Assembly (NCBI RefSeq): GCF_905171775.1
Contig: NC_053499.1
Span: 85,226,669 to 85,290,668, forward strand
DNA: 64,000 bases
From: Rana temporaria
Taxonomy: Eukaryota; Chordata; Amphibia; Anura; Ranidae
Reading direction: 5' to 3'
Shown here: piece by piece, positions 10,749-21,077 of the stretch
Layout: each line of letters begins with the position of its first letter
Numbering within the stretch: the stretch's first letter is position 1
Position numbers and translations under genes: made by a program
Notes under the pieces: generated by a model
Databases searched by the model: none
What the model saw: only the letters and a program-made list of their open reading frames with translations
What the model was told of the DNA's origin: nothing

Positions 10749-12340
10749 CATTGCGAGAGCTCCAATCGCTGTTGGGGAAGCTCAATTTCGCGTGTCGCAT
10801 TATACCCATGGGCAGGGCTTTTTGCCGGCGGCTGTCTGCCAGCACGGCAGGGGTTAAGTCGCCACACCACTTTATCCGGCTGTTGAAGACACATAAGCAG
10901 GATTTACGGGTCTGGCATACATTTTTGGAGTCCTTTAATGGGAGGGTGCTGTGGATGGCGGGGCCGGTCAGCAACTTTGATATTATATTCGAGTTGTTCA
11001 CCGATGCGGCGGGTTCCATGGGCTTTGGAGCTTTTTTCCAAGGCAAATGGAGCGCGGGCTCTTGGCCTCAGTGTTGGGTGCAGGCGGGTTTTACAAAAAA
11101 CCTGGTACTTTTGGAACTGTTTCCTGTGGTGTTAGCAGTGGAACTGTGGGGCGAGGCTTTTCGGGATCGAAAAGTTCGCTTTCACGTAGACAACATGGGG
11201 GTCGTTCAGGTGCTGAACAAATCGTCTGCATCATCGGCACCAGTGGTGCGAATGCTGCAGAGGTTGACTTTACGTTGCATGCAACTGAATATTTTCCTGT
11301 ATGCAGTGCACATTCCGGGGGTTGAAAACGTCATCGCTGACGCGTTCTCGTTTTCAGTGGTCCAGGTTTCGGGAGTTGGCGCCGGAAGCGGAACAGCAAG
11401 GACTCACCTGTCCCGACTGGCTGTGGAGGATTGCCTTGGAGTAGCCCACAGGTGGATTCAGAAGTCGGTGAGTGAGACGACGTGGGCCGCTTAAAGCAAG
11501 GCTTGGCAGGAGTGGGCTGAGGTAGGCCGTGAAACAGGGGTGGAAATCACGGGCCCGGATGTGAGGTTGCTAGTGCTATATTTTGTTTCGCGGTTGATGG
11601 AGGCCGGGTCGTCGGTGTCTGGATTGGGGAAGAAGGTGGCGGCTTTGGCCTTTTTATTTAAATGGCAGGGTTTGCCGGATTTCACAAAAGACTTTTGGGT
11701 CAGACAGGCACTAAAAGGTTATAGACCGGCTAAGCCCAGCAGGGATGCCAGACGGCCAGTATCGTTTGAATTACTGCAGGGTTTGTTCGATTGTTTGTTG
11801 GAGGTCTGCACCTCGACTTACGAAGTTGCGTTATTTTGTGCGGCCTTTGCATTAGCCTTTTTTGGAGCCTTCCGGATAGGGGAATTGGTTAGCCCTTCCA
11901 AGAAGGTTCAGGGCGGGATCTGGAGGAATGAGGTAAGTTGTGACAGTGATAGGGTGTCAATTTGGTTGAGAAAATCCAAAACGGACCAAGTTGGGAAGGG
12001 AAAACGGGTAACGATTTTTGCGGTGCCAGAGTCATCGTTGTGTCCGGTAGGTGCGGTGCAGAGGTTTTTGGGGAACCGTCCTGAGAAAGAGGGGTCCTTG
12101 CTCATACATGCAGATGGGTCCCCGCTATCCAGGTTTCAGTTTACAGCGGTTTTCGGCTCGTGTTTGAGGTCATTGGGTTTGGCGGACAAGGAATATTCGT
12201 CCCATTCTTTTCGTATAGGGGCGGCGGCTACTGAGGCAGCCAGGTGTGGGTTGGATGAGGAATCGGTGAAGAGGATAGGGAGATGGGAGTCCAATAGGTT
12301 TCGGATTTACGTACGCCCCCATTTGCTGGTCCAGTTATAA
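10720..12340 (+). pseudogene. Ngaro RNase H and tyrosine recombinase, one in-frame stop
   Basis: After the shift the frame reads VTLRELQSLLGKLNFACR, then RNase H motifs FELFTDAAGSMGFGAFF, LLELFPVVLAVELWG, HVDNMGVVQVLNK and GVENVIADAFS. A TAA at 11492-11494 interrupts the same frame. The tyrosine recombinase follows: numbering from the ATG at 11540, Arg112 (GAFRIGEL), His222 and Arg225 (HSFRIG), Trp249 (GRW) and nucleophile Tyr257. The catalytic set is complete. The enzyme would integrate a circular DNA copy without a DDE integrase. Confidence 0.9.
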
Positions 12341-12437
12341 AAAAAAAAAAAAGAAAAAGGGGGAAATAAGATGAGCATATTTAAGGGGAAGTTATAGGGT
12401 CATGCAAAAGGGGGGGGGGGGTTTCTTCATGTGATAT

Positions 12438-13117
12438 GTGGGAGAGTTACTGTTGTTTCGTATGGTGAATTTGTGGTGGTACGGGCTGCTAGGTTACGCT
12501 GGAGCTATTCATTTTTGTCTTACAGGTTCGACGCCGGCGCTAGTGTGGATAGTGGGGCACTCCTATGTGTATTGGGGGGCTAGGAGGGCTGAGGCAAGAC
12601 CGGAAGGCAGTTGGGGTTCCCCAGGGAGGAGGCCCGGATTCACTGGATAGGGGTGCGAGGGATGCTGTGGAGTAGGCTGGTGCCTGAGGTGCATAAGTAT
12701 GCGCGGCTGGACCGCCCGCCCGACGTTCTTATCCTGCACGTGGGCGGGAACGACCTCGGCATGAGGTCAATGTTGGACTTAACCAAGGACATAAAGTTTG
12801 ATGTCCTCAGGTTACGTATGGCCTTCCCGGACACGATTATAGTATGGTCGGACATGGTGTCTCGCACGTCGTGGCGCCTTGCCAGATCCTGGGGGGGTAT
12901 AAATAGGGCCAGGAGGAAAGTTAACAGGGACGTGGGGAGGTTAATGGAGAGGAACGGGGGTTTGGTGATTCGCCACATGGAGCTTGAGGAGGACACATGG
13001 AGGTACCTTCGCAGGGATGGGGTGCACTTAACGGACGTGGACATCGATATGTGGGTGTTAGGTCTGCAGGACGGGATACAGAGGGCCCTTAGGGTGTGGA
13101 GGGTCGCACAACTGTAA
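12438..13117 (+). pseudogene. Ngaro SGNH-type hydrolase ORF, frameshifted
   Basis: SGNH/GDSL lipase-like blocks are visible: WIVGHSYV (block I nucleophile Ser), LHVGGNDLG (block III with Asn) and DGVHLTD (block V Asp and His). A frameshift near 12610 splits block I from the rest. A strong acceptor (TTTTTGTCTTACAG) sits just before the first block at about 12524, so the ORF may be spliced. Hydrolase ORFs are known from vertebrate Ngaro elements. Their substrate is not established. Confidence 0.8.
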
Positions 13118-13571
13118 AGGTTTTTACAGTGGTGCGCTGTGGCGGGTGTATGTCGTTTTGCAGGAGGAGGAAATACTTGGTAAAGATGGGTCAGGACTTG
13201 TCGGTGGTATGGGTCCTGATATTTGGGACTGCAGCAAGCGGAGGCTTATCTGGAAACACTGGAATCGGGCACTGCGGTCAGGATTGTCTTTGAGCCAGTA
13301 GGTCGGCTTGAGGCCTATTATCGGATGGAGAAGGCCGCAGTGCAATAATCGTATAAAATGTTAATAAAGGTTTTCCCTGCAAAATTGAGTACACCTTTGG
13401 TTATAATAAATGGTTTTGAGTTCTATGTTAAAGTTATTATATTTTAAATAAAGGAGGCTGCTACGGCCATGTTTACTCCACACCCTCGGTATTGGTCTAG
13501 TTTACTATAGCATGTTTAGCATGGGTTAAGTTAAGGGTAAATGCTGAAGTGACATAGATTATACAACAGTC
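13118..13571 (+). repeat. Ngaro 3' terminal region
   Basis: Non-coding 3' end. GTCGGCTTGAGGCCTAT (about 13303) and GGAGGCTGCTACGGCCA (13453) both recur in the derivative at 61899-62634 on the other strand, which helps place the terminus near 13571. Ngaro elements carry split direct repeats, but I could not confirm the full A-B arrangement by eye. Confidence 0.6.
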
Positions 13572-14034
13572 ATGCTTTATCTGCAGCAGTACCGTCGGGG
13601 TACAAGATATTTACTCAAAATAGGGTTAATGGGCGGGGAGGTGGGACTGCTATTATCTTTAAGGATGTTTTTACTATAAAAAAAAGGAATGAGACTCAAG
13701 GAATGGGTTGTGAAATTCTATCCCTGCAATTAGAATGTGCAGTTAATATTTTTTATGATATACACATTATATATATTACTCCTGCCAGGAAGGCTTTGGC
13801 ACTAGAGTTTTTCTGGACCTGGGCAGATAATGCCCATTGTAAGTCGGCCCCCACACTTCTGTTGGGTGATTTTAATGTGTGGTTAGACAAACCAGATTTA
13901 GCTGAAGCCTATCTTTTCCGTCAAAAAGGAGATGAGTTGGACTTATCCATCCTGAAGACGGAACCTACTCATATGCTGGGACACACTCTGGATGTAATAC
14001 TTTCCAGGGATATAGTTATATTGCAGACTTTTTT
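13572..14034 (+). pseudogene. L2 endonuclease C-terminal fragment
   Basis: Continues the endonuclease from 6490: AAVPSGYKIFTQNRVNGRGGGTAII, later TLLLGDFNVWLD (conserved GDFN) and GHTLDVILSRD (the TLD-type C-terminal block). The frame stops at 14036-14038. The text switches from endonuclease end to RT linker (YIADFFVNKI) in another frame near 14015, consistent with an internal deletion. Confidence 0.85.
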
Positions 14035-15714
14035 GTGAATAAAATAATTAAAATATATAAGGGCCTTGAAGGCCAGGTAAGTGCCGAACTGGAGATGACG
14101 AGGTCACCCCCGTCGGCGGTAAGGGTACCAGAAATTCTGGTTTCAGAATTTGATTTTAGGACAGTTTCCACTATAGAAGTCTTGGATTTAATTGCGAAAT
14201 CTAAGGCTTCAGCACCTCCTTCCGACCCGTGTCCAGGCCAGGTGTTTAAAGAAGCCCGTGTGATTTTAGCCCCAGTTTTAGCTGATCTTATCAATTGCTC
14301 TCTAGTGGACGGAACCATTCCTAGATTTTTTAAACGGGCAATTGTTACCCCTATCTTAAAAAAAGGTGGTACCGATCCCTCTGACCCGGAGAAGTCCAGG
14401 CCTATCACAGGGCTATCCTTTCCAGCCAAGATAATGGAGAAGGTTGTCTGTGGTCAGCTGCAGCTTTTCATGGAGGAGGGCAATCTGTTTGATAAGTGGC
14501 AGTCCGGTTTCCGGCCCAAACATGGGACGGAGACGGCGTTGCTGGATGTCATGGACCATCTACTGGTCGACGCGGATCGGGGGGCCCACTCAATCCTTAT
14601 TCTCTTGGACCTGTCAGCCGCATTCGACACAGTAAATCACCAGATCTTGCTGACCCGGCTTCAGGAGGTGGCGAGGGTGAGTGACCAGGCCTTGAAATGG
14701 TTTAAGTCATTTTTAGAGGAGAGGGAGTATAGGGTGAAACTGGGGGACTTCTACTCGGAGCCTATCAAGGTGACGTGTGGGGTCCCACAGGGGTCCCCGC
14801 TTTCCCCTCTTCTCTTTAACATCTATCTTCGCCCTCTGCTGGCGGTGATCGCAAGTCTGGGACTTCGATTTCAGTCCTATGCGGATGACACCCAGTTGTT
14901 CTCCAGAATCTCGACCAATGAGCCAAAGGCAGAGGCCAAGTTGGTAGCAGGTTTAGAGATCATAAAAAACTGGATGGCAGCTAACTACCTGCAGCTAACC
15001 CAGGCCAAAACCAAGGTTCTGAGATCAGGGAATATTCCTGAGGGACACTGGGTGTTATCATGGCCCGATGGGGCAGGGGTGTGCCCGCGGACGGCCGACA
15101 CGGTGGGGACACTAGGGGTCCTTATTGACAGCGACTTGACGCTAATCCCCTATGTCGGTCAGGTTGTCAAGACCTGCCATTTTAAGATGCGGCTTCTTTA
15201 CCGCATTTTGCCTTTTCTGTCAGATCTGGAAAGGATCTCGGTAGTGCGAGCTCTGGTCCTTCCACATCTGGACTATTGTAATGGTCTCCTGGCTGGACTG
15301 CCTCAAGTCCAGATTAGGAGACTTCAAAAAGTCCAGAATCAGGCGGTAAGGCTTGCATTAAATCTCAGAGGCCACTGCCCCACCACGAGACATCAGGCTG
15401 CCCTGCATTGGCTGCCAGTTGGTCAGAGGGTGCGTTTTAAAATTCTAACACTTGTTTTTAAAGCGTTTCACGGGCTAGGACCCACCTATCTCTGTGAGAA
15501 ATTGAATAGACATGTTACTGGCCGCTCCCTTAGATGGAGCTGCCAATTCCGTTTGGAACAGCCAAAGAGTCGGCTGAAAAAATGGGGGGGCAGGGCTTTT
15601 TCTGTCCTTGGCCCGAGAGAATGGAATCTACTTCCCCTAAGTCTTAGACAGAGTCCTGACCTACCCACATTCAGGAGGGATCTAAAAACCTATCTGTGGG
15701 CAGAGGCAGATTGA
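14035..15714 (+). CDS. L2 reverse transcriptase ORF (partial ORF2, open)
   Basis: 559 codons without a stop. RT blocks in order: AIVTPILKKGG, SRPITGLSFPAKIMEK, WQSGFRPKHGTETALLDV, LILLDLSAAFDTVNH (first catalytic Asp), VPQGSPLSPLLFNIYL, QSYADDTQLF (YADD catalytic pair), then the thumb region and the L2-type C-terminus (LVLPHLDYCNGLL, LHWLPVGQRV, WGGRAFSVLGPREWNLLP). The start is not a true initiation site; the upstream endonuclease is separated by a frame change and the Ngaro insertion. Probably not functional despite the open frame. Confidence 0.9.
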   Translation: MNKIIKIYKGLEGQVSAELEMTRSPPSAVRVPEILVSEFDFRTVSTIEVLDLIAKSKASAPPSDPCPGQVFKEARVILAPVLADLINCSLVDGTIPRFFKRAIVTPILKKGGTDPSDPEKSRPITGLSFPAKIMEKVVCGQLQLFMEEGNLFDKWQSGFRPKHGTETALLDVMDHLLVDADRGAHSILILLDLSAAFDTVNHQILLTRLQEVARVSDQALKWFKSFLEEREYRVKLGDFYSEPIKVTCGVPQGSPLSPLLFNIYLRPLLAVIASLGLRFQSYADDTQLFSRISTNEPKAEAKLVAGLEIIKNWMAANYLQLTQAKTKVLRSGNIPEGHWVLSWPDGAGVCPRTADTVGTLGVLIDSDLTLIPYVGQVVKTCHFKMRLLYRILPFLSDLERISVVRALVLPHLDYCNGLLAGLPQVQIRRLQKVQNQAVRLALNLRGHCPTTRHQAALHWLPVGQRVRFKILTLVFKAFHGLGPTYLCEKLNRHVTGRSLRWSCQFRLEQPKSRLKKWGGRAFSVLGPREWNLLPLSLRQSPDLPTFRRDLKTYLWAEAD

Positions 15715-16012
15715 TAGGAAGAGTGAGGTTAGGGTCATTCTGGCGGGAAGCACTGCTAGATCTTTTGGGAATTGTGTGTTGTCTCTCTTTTGGTCTTATG
15801 TGATTTCTATGGTTTTTGTACTGTATTGGTTTTATGGTGTTATATTGTTGTTTTATTATTTGATTTTAATTGTGGTACATATTTTATATTGTTACTATGT
15901 TAATTTATGCCTGTAACACTCGGTCCTGTTGTGAATTGTTAAGGTCTGGAAGCGTTTCGATACCTTCGGGTGATTCTACGCTATACAAGCAATAAACAAT
16001 AAACAATAAACA
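15715..16012 (+). repeat. L2 3' UTR with AATAAAC tail
   Basis: A short 3' UTR ending CTATACAAGCAATAAAC followed by tandem AATAAAC units at about 15990-16012, a typical L2/CR1-like tail recognised by the element's own RT. The palindromic host sequence resumes at 16013. Confidence 0.8.
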
Positions 16013-16017
16013 ATTAA

Positions 16018-17076
16018 ATAGAAATTATGCATTCAAATTGATTTTCTTAAATGAAACAAAAAATAAAAATTAAAGTTATAGGGTATTATAGCAGATAAAG
16101 TCCATAAATGTTTAACACATGAAATACCAAACACCCACCCCCTCCACCAAACAATAGATTAGCTCCTTACCAGATCGCCATGATCCCTTATGACAGGGGA
16201 TCATGAACAGCATATATTAGGTAGTCACTTCCAGCCACGCAGTTCAGACAGATTGGATCCTTAACATTGGGTCTCATCCACAAGTGATAAAATCACCAGC
16301 ATAAATGCCCACCATGTAAAAAACAATAACAGCTCCACATAGCGCATTAAATGAGTAGAACAATGTATTAAAAAGTTGTATTGCACTTACAAGCATGCAG
16401 TAAAATAATGCCTCAAATCCGATGTGCCAGCCGGTACACAGCACGCAGCTCTGTTCTACGTCAGTTTCGTAAAATATTACTTCTACCAGGGGCAATATTT
16501 CACGAAACGGAAGTAGGGCGGAGCGGCACGCTTTCATCACACAAGAGCTCCAAACGTTCCTCGAGAGGACGGGTGTCTGGAAATTTGTGTACCGGCCGGC
16601 ACATCAGATTTGAGGCATTATTTTACTGCATGCTTGTAAGTGCAATACAACTTTTTAATACATTTTTCTACTCATTTAATGCACTATGTGGAGCTGTTAT
16701 TGTTTTTTACATGGTGGGCATTTATGTTGGTGATTTTATCACTTGTGGATGAGACCCAATGTTAAGGATTGAATCTGTCTGAACTGCGTGGCTGGAAGTG
16801 ACTACCTAATATATGCTGTTCATGATCCCCTGTCATAAGGGATCATGGCGATCTGATAAGGAGCTAATCTATTGTTTGGTGGAGGATACATCACTATTCT
16901 TTGGACACGTTTACAACATATTCTGGAATTTGGCACAGAGCACGGGTGTTTGGCATTTCATGTGTAAAACATTTATGGACTTCTGCTTCTGCTTCTGCTA
17001 TAATACCCTATAACTTTAAATGTTATTTTTTGTTTCATTTAAGAACATTTATTTGAATGCATAATTTCTATTTAAT
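16018..17076. repeat. Inverted repeat, arms of about 500 bp
   Basis: The uninterrupted core of the palindromic element. Left-arm landmarks (TTATAGGGTATTATAGCAG, GATCGCCATGATCCCTTATG, ATGCCCACCATGTAAAAAAC, AAGCATGCAGTAAAATAATG) recur inverted in mirror order on the right. The centre is near 16480, in TTTCGTAAAATATTACTTC...AATATTTCACGAAAC. Two 88- and 123-codon ORFs within are mirror images and not genes. Confidence 0.9.
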
Positions 17077-17226
17077 TCTTATTTAATTTATTTTTATGTT
17101 TATTATTAATGTTGTCACTGATTCACTGTGATTGAGGGGTATGAGAGTGCTCTATAGTGTTCTATAGTGGCAATCAACCTCTCCTGTTTTTGGTATATTA
17201 GTGATTTATATATACCATCATACATT

Positions 17227-17505
17227 GCAAGGTATTGCAGAGTATTGCCGGGTATTGCAGAGTATTGCAGGGTATTGCCATATCGCAGAGTATTGAAAGG
17301 TATTGCAGGGTATTGCCGGGTATTGCAGGGTATTGCAGGGTATTGCCGGGTATTGCAGAGTATTGCATAGTATTGCCGGGTATTGCAGAGTATGGGCAGG
17401 GTATTGCAGAGTATGGGCAAGGTATTGCAGAGTATGGGCAAGGTATTAGAGGGTATTGCAGAGTATGGGCAGGGATAGCAGAGTATGGGCAGGGATGGCT
17501 GAGCA
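17227..17505. repeat. Short tandem repeat, GGGTATTGCAGAGTATTGCC type
   Basis: About 280 bp of 10-20 bp units made from GTATTGCAGA and GTATTGCCGG, passing into AGTATGGGCAGG variants at the right. It lies directly beside the end of the palindromic element. Confidence 0.9.
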
Positions 17506-17860
17506 GGGATGGATGGATCTGTGACTTCAATTGTCACAGAGCAGCCTGTGGGCACTACAGATCCAGCCGACAGCGCTGCTGCCATCCGCTCTTTCCCCAT
17601 CTCCTCTCACAATGTACCGATCGGTACACAGAGGGGAGAGGAAATCAGCGTCATCACATGATGCCGGTTTGTTTACAAGTGATCGCTCCATCATTTGAAG
17701 GAGCAATCATGTGGTAAATGGCCGCGATCACGTGATATTTCCGCCCCGAGGGGGCGCGCAGGAGCAAGATTCTGGGAGGACGTCCCAGGGACATCCTCCC
17801 AGAATAACTCAACCGCGCTGTAGCCATATTTCAGCTATGGCCTGGTCGGAAAGTGGTTAA
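17506..17860. mobile_element. Right end of a TTAA-CCACTT (piggyBac-like) element
   Basis: Ends AAGTGGTTAA at 17851-17860, the same terminus as 4240-5180. A hairpin of TCTGGGAGGACGTCCCAGGGACATCCTCCCAGA lies about 50 bp inside. The left end is not recognisable nearby; the short tandem repeat may be part of it. Confidence 0.55.
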
Positions 17861-18396
17861 GGAAGTTGTTAGTAAGCAGGGAAGTCTGGGTAGAATCTTC
17901 ACAGGAAGTGAAGCAGCCACCATCCTTTGAGAAGATACTGCAGGAAGCAAGACATTTACTGTATTTGCTGGCGTATATCTATTGCCATCACCCCTTAGAG
18001 AACTTAAGAAGTACGTTTTTACTATCTCATTCTATATTGTAGATCGTTGTTTATGTAATGTATGCAATATTGTACTTATCAAGGTCTATTTCTGTTATTT
18101 TGTAGTTTCACCTGGCTTGTTCTTATAAAACTAAGATCAAAGAAATATGGTATCTGAAGTTTAAGGGAAAAGAAGGTTTAGCTGTATGTCCTTGAGACAG
18201 AATAGTGACATTTTTAAGCTGACCTCGGAAGTCTGTACAGCCCGGGGCTACGCAATATCCACACAGTCGCAAGCCTTAAAGAAACAGGCCTGCGGCAGGC
18301 GAAGCAAGCAGCCACGCTACACAGAGATGCGCTCTGTCAAGCAGCATCAACACTAGAACGGTCTCTAAACAGCAAGACAGCTTCTTCCCCTCAGCC
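17861..18396 (+). repeat. Remnant of BEL/Pao 5' LTR and leader
   Basis: Non-coding sequence upstream of gag. It does not contain the TGTTCTGTCCACC start seen in the 3' LTR at 24386, so the LTR beginning is missing and only its 3' part and the leader can be here. I could not fix the LTR/leader boundary or a primer-binding site. Confidence 0.45.
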
Positions 18397-19025
18397 ATGT
18401 CTCACAGTGGGACATCTTCTTACAAAACACGTTCACAAGCAAGCTCATCTAGGTCATCTGTTGCAAATGAAGCAGCTATCGCCCGTTCAAAAGCTGAAGC
18501 AGCAAGAGCCACTGCCGCATTCGCAGACCAAGAGCTGCAGATAAAAAAAGAAAAGGCCTTGAAGCAGAAAGGGTGAGACAGGAACAAGAAAGAGAGAAGG
18601 AAAGAGTACACATGGAGGATGAGCTAGCTCAGCAAGAGGCATCTCTGAAATTGCAGCAAGCTATACTGGAAGCTAACATGGAAAGGCTGGCAGTGGACCG
18701 AGACGCTGCCGCCACCATTGCAGAAGCAGAAGCTTTAGAAGCAGCCGTCTATGATGAGCCAAGAGTAGGCAGCAGCATACCAGGCCTAGAGGTGGACCAA
18801 CAAGATTTCACGCAACGCACGTCAGATTATGTCTACCAGCACTATGACCCAAGCAGCATCTCACAACAAGAAATTAAGCATGACGTCAGTAAGTTACATA
18901 AAAAAAAGCAGCAACAAGCCGACCTTGGACCCCAGTGCTACAAGCAAGAAAAATCTGACAGAGATCCAGACTATCCAGTCCCAACCAAACCTTTTACTCC
19001 ACAAGGTACCCAGCCTTCATACTAA
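18397..19025 (+). pseudogene. BEL/Pao gag N-terminal region, frameshifted
   Basis: From the ATG at 18397 the frame gives a Ser-rich start and an Ala/Arg/Glu-rich helical stretch (SKAEAARATAAFADQEL) typical of vertebrate Pao gag. TGA at 18574 ends it after 59 codons. The continuation lies one base over from 18573 (QEREKERVHMEDELAQQEASL) to a stop at 19023. A long charged coiled coil would be expected in the intact protein. Confidence 0.75.
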
Positions 19026-19095
19026 CATCAAACACCTGTCTTCACTCCAAAGGGGTATGCAATGAGCCGGTACGAAATGCCAACCTTATGCAAGT

Positions 19096-20336
19096 ATGAG
19101 CCCAGCGTGCCTAAAGAAGAGATTTCTACCAGGTACGCCTATACACTGGCACCACAATACACCAGCAGCCTACCACAATGCCAATCAGGCTACTGTAGAC
19201 TTTGCCAAGTTCCTTGCCAAACGTGAGTTAGTTACCCAAGGACTTGTCAAATTTAGAGATCGCCCTCAACACTACAGAGCGTGGAGATCCTCTTTCCAGA
19301 GTGCCATTCAAGGACTAGATCTATCCTGCAGGGAACAGATAGACCTCCTCATAAAGTGGCTTGGCAATGATTCTGCTGAACATGCCAAAAGGAGCAGAGA
19401 CATTAGAATAAACCACCCTGAGATAGGCCTTACAAACATCTATAACAGACTGGATAGATGTTATGGCTCACCAGAGGCTATAGAGAGTACACTGTTTAAA
19501 ACGATTGAGGACATCCCAAAAATACCTAGCAGAAACTACCAAAGACTCAGAGAATTCAGTGACCTGTGCATGGAGTTACAAGTGGCTAAAGCAGAAGGGG
19601 ACTTACCTGGCCTTTCTTATCTTGACTCTGCTACAGGTATTAACTCCTTGGCACAAAAACGTCCTTATGAGTTACACGAACGATGGATTGCTCATGGCTG
19701 TAACTACAAACGAAAACACAATGTGCCTTTTCCACCCTTTAGTGAGTTTGAGGACTTTGTAGAGAGACAAGCAGGAATGAAAGATGACCCAGCTTCATTT
19801 TTCCAGTGTCTTATACCCCTTCTTCTGGCCCTAAACAACACAGAGCTCCAGTAGCAGTGCACAAAACTAACATTTCTTCCCACAGATTTGCAGAGTCTCA
19901 GCCAGAGGATCAAGACAGCGACCCTACTAAGTTCTGCCCTCTACATAAGATGCCACCTCTTCTGAAATGCAGAGCCTTCAGGACAAAGACCATCCAGGAT
20001 CGCAAAGCTTTCCTCAAAGAGAACAACATATGTTACAAGTTCTGCTCTTCGTCCACACACTTCGCCAAGGACTGTAAGGTCAGTGTTAAATGTACAGAAT
20101 GTGACAGCACAGAGCACAACACAGCTCCACACCCAAGGCCTACTCCAAGAACTTTCCCACCTGTTCATAGGGACAAGGAGCAAGGCAGGAAGACCAAAGA
20201 CATAGCAATCACTTCACAGTGCACTGAAGTCTGCAAAAGAAGTACAGGTGGCAGATCCTGCTCTAAAATCAGTCTTGTGAGAGTTTACCCAAAAGGACGC
20301 AGAAACATAGCAGTCAAGCTCTCTATGTCATCTTGA
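19096..20336 (+). pseudogene. BEL/Pao gag core and zinc knuckle, frameshifted
   Basis: 19096-19854 carries the Pao gag core (DUF1759-like): VKFRDRPQHYRAWRSSFQSAI and LIKWLGNDSAEHAKR, then NHPEIGLTNIYNRLDRCYGSPE. A frame change near 19810 leads to 19806-20336, which has CYKFCSSSTHFAKDCK (CCHC knuckle) and a second cysteine cluster (CTECDSTEHN). The two frames would form one capsid-nucleocapsid protein in an intact element. Confidence 0.82.
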
Positions 20337-20487
20337 CCAGAGTAATAAGTCACTAGCTAGATCTGTATTTTTTGACATTCTAAACCTTAAAGGCCCCAGC
20401 AGCCCTTACTCCCTTAGGACTTGTGCAGGTACAATGGAAACGGCGGGGAAAAAACGGCCTACAAATTGAATCTTTGGATGGTAAGAA

Positions 20488-21066
20488 ATGCCTACCCTTA
20501 CCGACCATAATAGAGTGCAACCAGATGCCAGACAACAGATCAGAGATTCCCACACCAGACGCAGCAGCTCCCCAGAACTAGATGATCAGACTCAGATAAT
20601 CTTACTCCTGGAGAGAGATATCTTGCAAGTCCACAAAGTAAGAAAACTGATCAACGGTCCTCAAAACCCCCCATATGCCCAAAAACTGGATCTCGGGTGG
20701 GTCATTATAGGTGATGTTTGCCTGGGAGGTGCACACAAACCAGCATCTGTTAATAACCTGCTCACTAGTACCCTCGAGAATGGTCGTCCTTCTCTTTTCC
20801 AACCCTGTCAAAATGACATCCTCATAAAGGAGCTACCACACAACAACCCTGTACTTCTTCCCTTCCTAAGTCCCCTCTGTGACAGCAATACCTATGACGA
20901 CGACCAAAGCGACTTAGGAAGCACAGTGTTCAAGAGAACAAAGGAAGATAACCAGGTAGCAATGTCAATTGAGGATAGGCTTATCCTAGAAGTTATGGAA
21001 AGGAGTATGGAGAAAAACGTGACTAATAGCTGGGTTGCACCTCTTCCCTTTAAGCCACAAAGATGA
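20488..21066 (+). pseudogene. BEL/Pao protease/early pol segment
   Basis: The frame contains LLLERDILQVHKVRKLINGPQ and AQKLDLGWVIIGDVCLGG, matching the region after the Pao aspartic protease (peptidase A17-like), then MSIEDRLILEVMERSM, which normally leads into RT. The protease active-site part is not clear upstream. It is cut at 21075 by a MITE, after which RT continues. Confidence 0.7.
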
Positions 21067-21077
21067 CATTTGCCTAA

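Larger units (their letters stand above)
6491..13571 (+). mobile_element. Ngaro-type (DIRS order) tyrosine-recombinase retroelement
   Basis: It carries gag, RT (YLDD), RNase H, tyrosine recombinase and SGNH hydrolase in that order. This is the Ngaro layout: no DDE integrase, no LTR, no methyltransferase domain. It is inserted in the L2 endonuclease and itself holds a CR1 fragment at 8523-9914. Both termini match the short derivative at 61899-62634, which confirms the boundaries to within a few bases. Several ORFs are frameshifted or stopped, so this copy is dead. Confidence 0.9.
5372..16012 (+). mobile_element. L2-clade LINE, interrupted by a Ngaro element
   Basis: A non-LTR retrotransposon inserted in the palindromic element. 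In order it has a 5' region with two tandem monomers, the start of an AP-type endonuclease (6289-6490), a 7.1-kb Ngaro insertion, the rest of the endonuclease (13572-14014), an RT ORF (14035-15714), and a 3' UTR ending in AATAAAC repeats, typical of L2 tails. The endonuclease-RT junction looks shortened by an internal deletion. Without the insertion it is about 3.6 kb. Confidence 0.85.
5243..17226. mobile_element. Giant palindromic (foldback) element split by an L2 LINE
   Basis: Sequence at 5243-5371 (TATGATGGTATATATAAATC...) reappears inverted at 17075-17226, and 16013-16480 reappears inverted at about 16480-17076. Removing 5372-16012 restores one element of about 1.34 kb whose two arms are complementary nearly end to end. 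The left arm lacks roughly 30 bp present in the right arm near 17115-17145. There is no coding capacity. The family is unknown to me. Confidence 0.75.

Noticed and set aside
16274..16752. Membrane-protein-like ORFs on both strands (88 and 123 codons)
   Set aside because: The two ORFs are mirror images produced by the palindrome.
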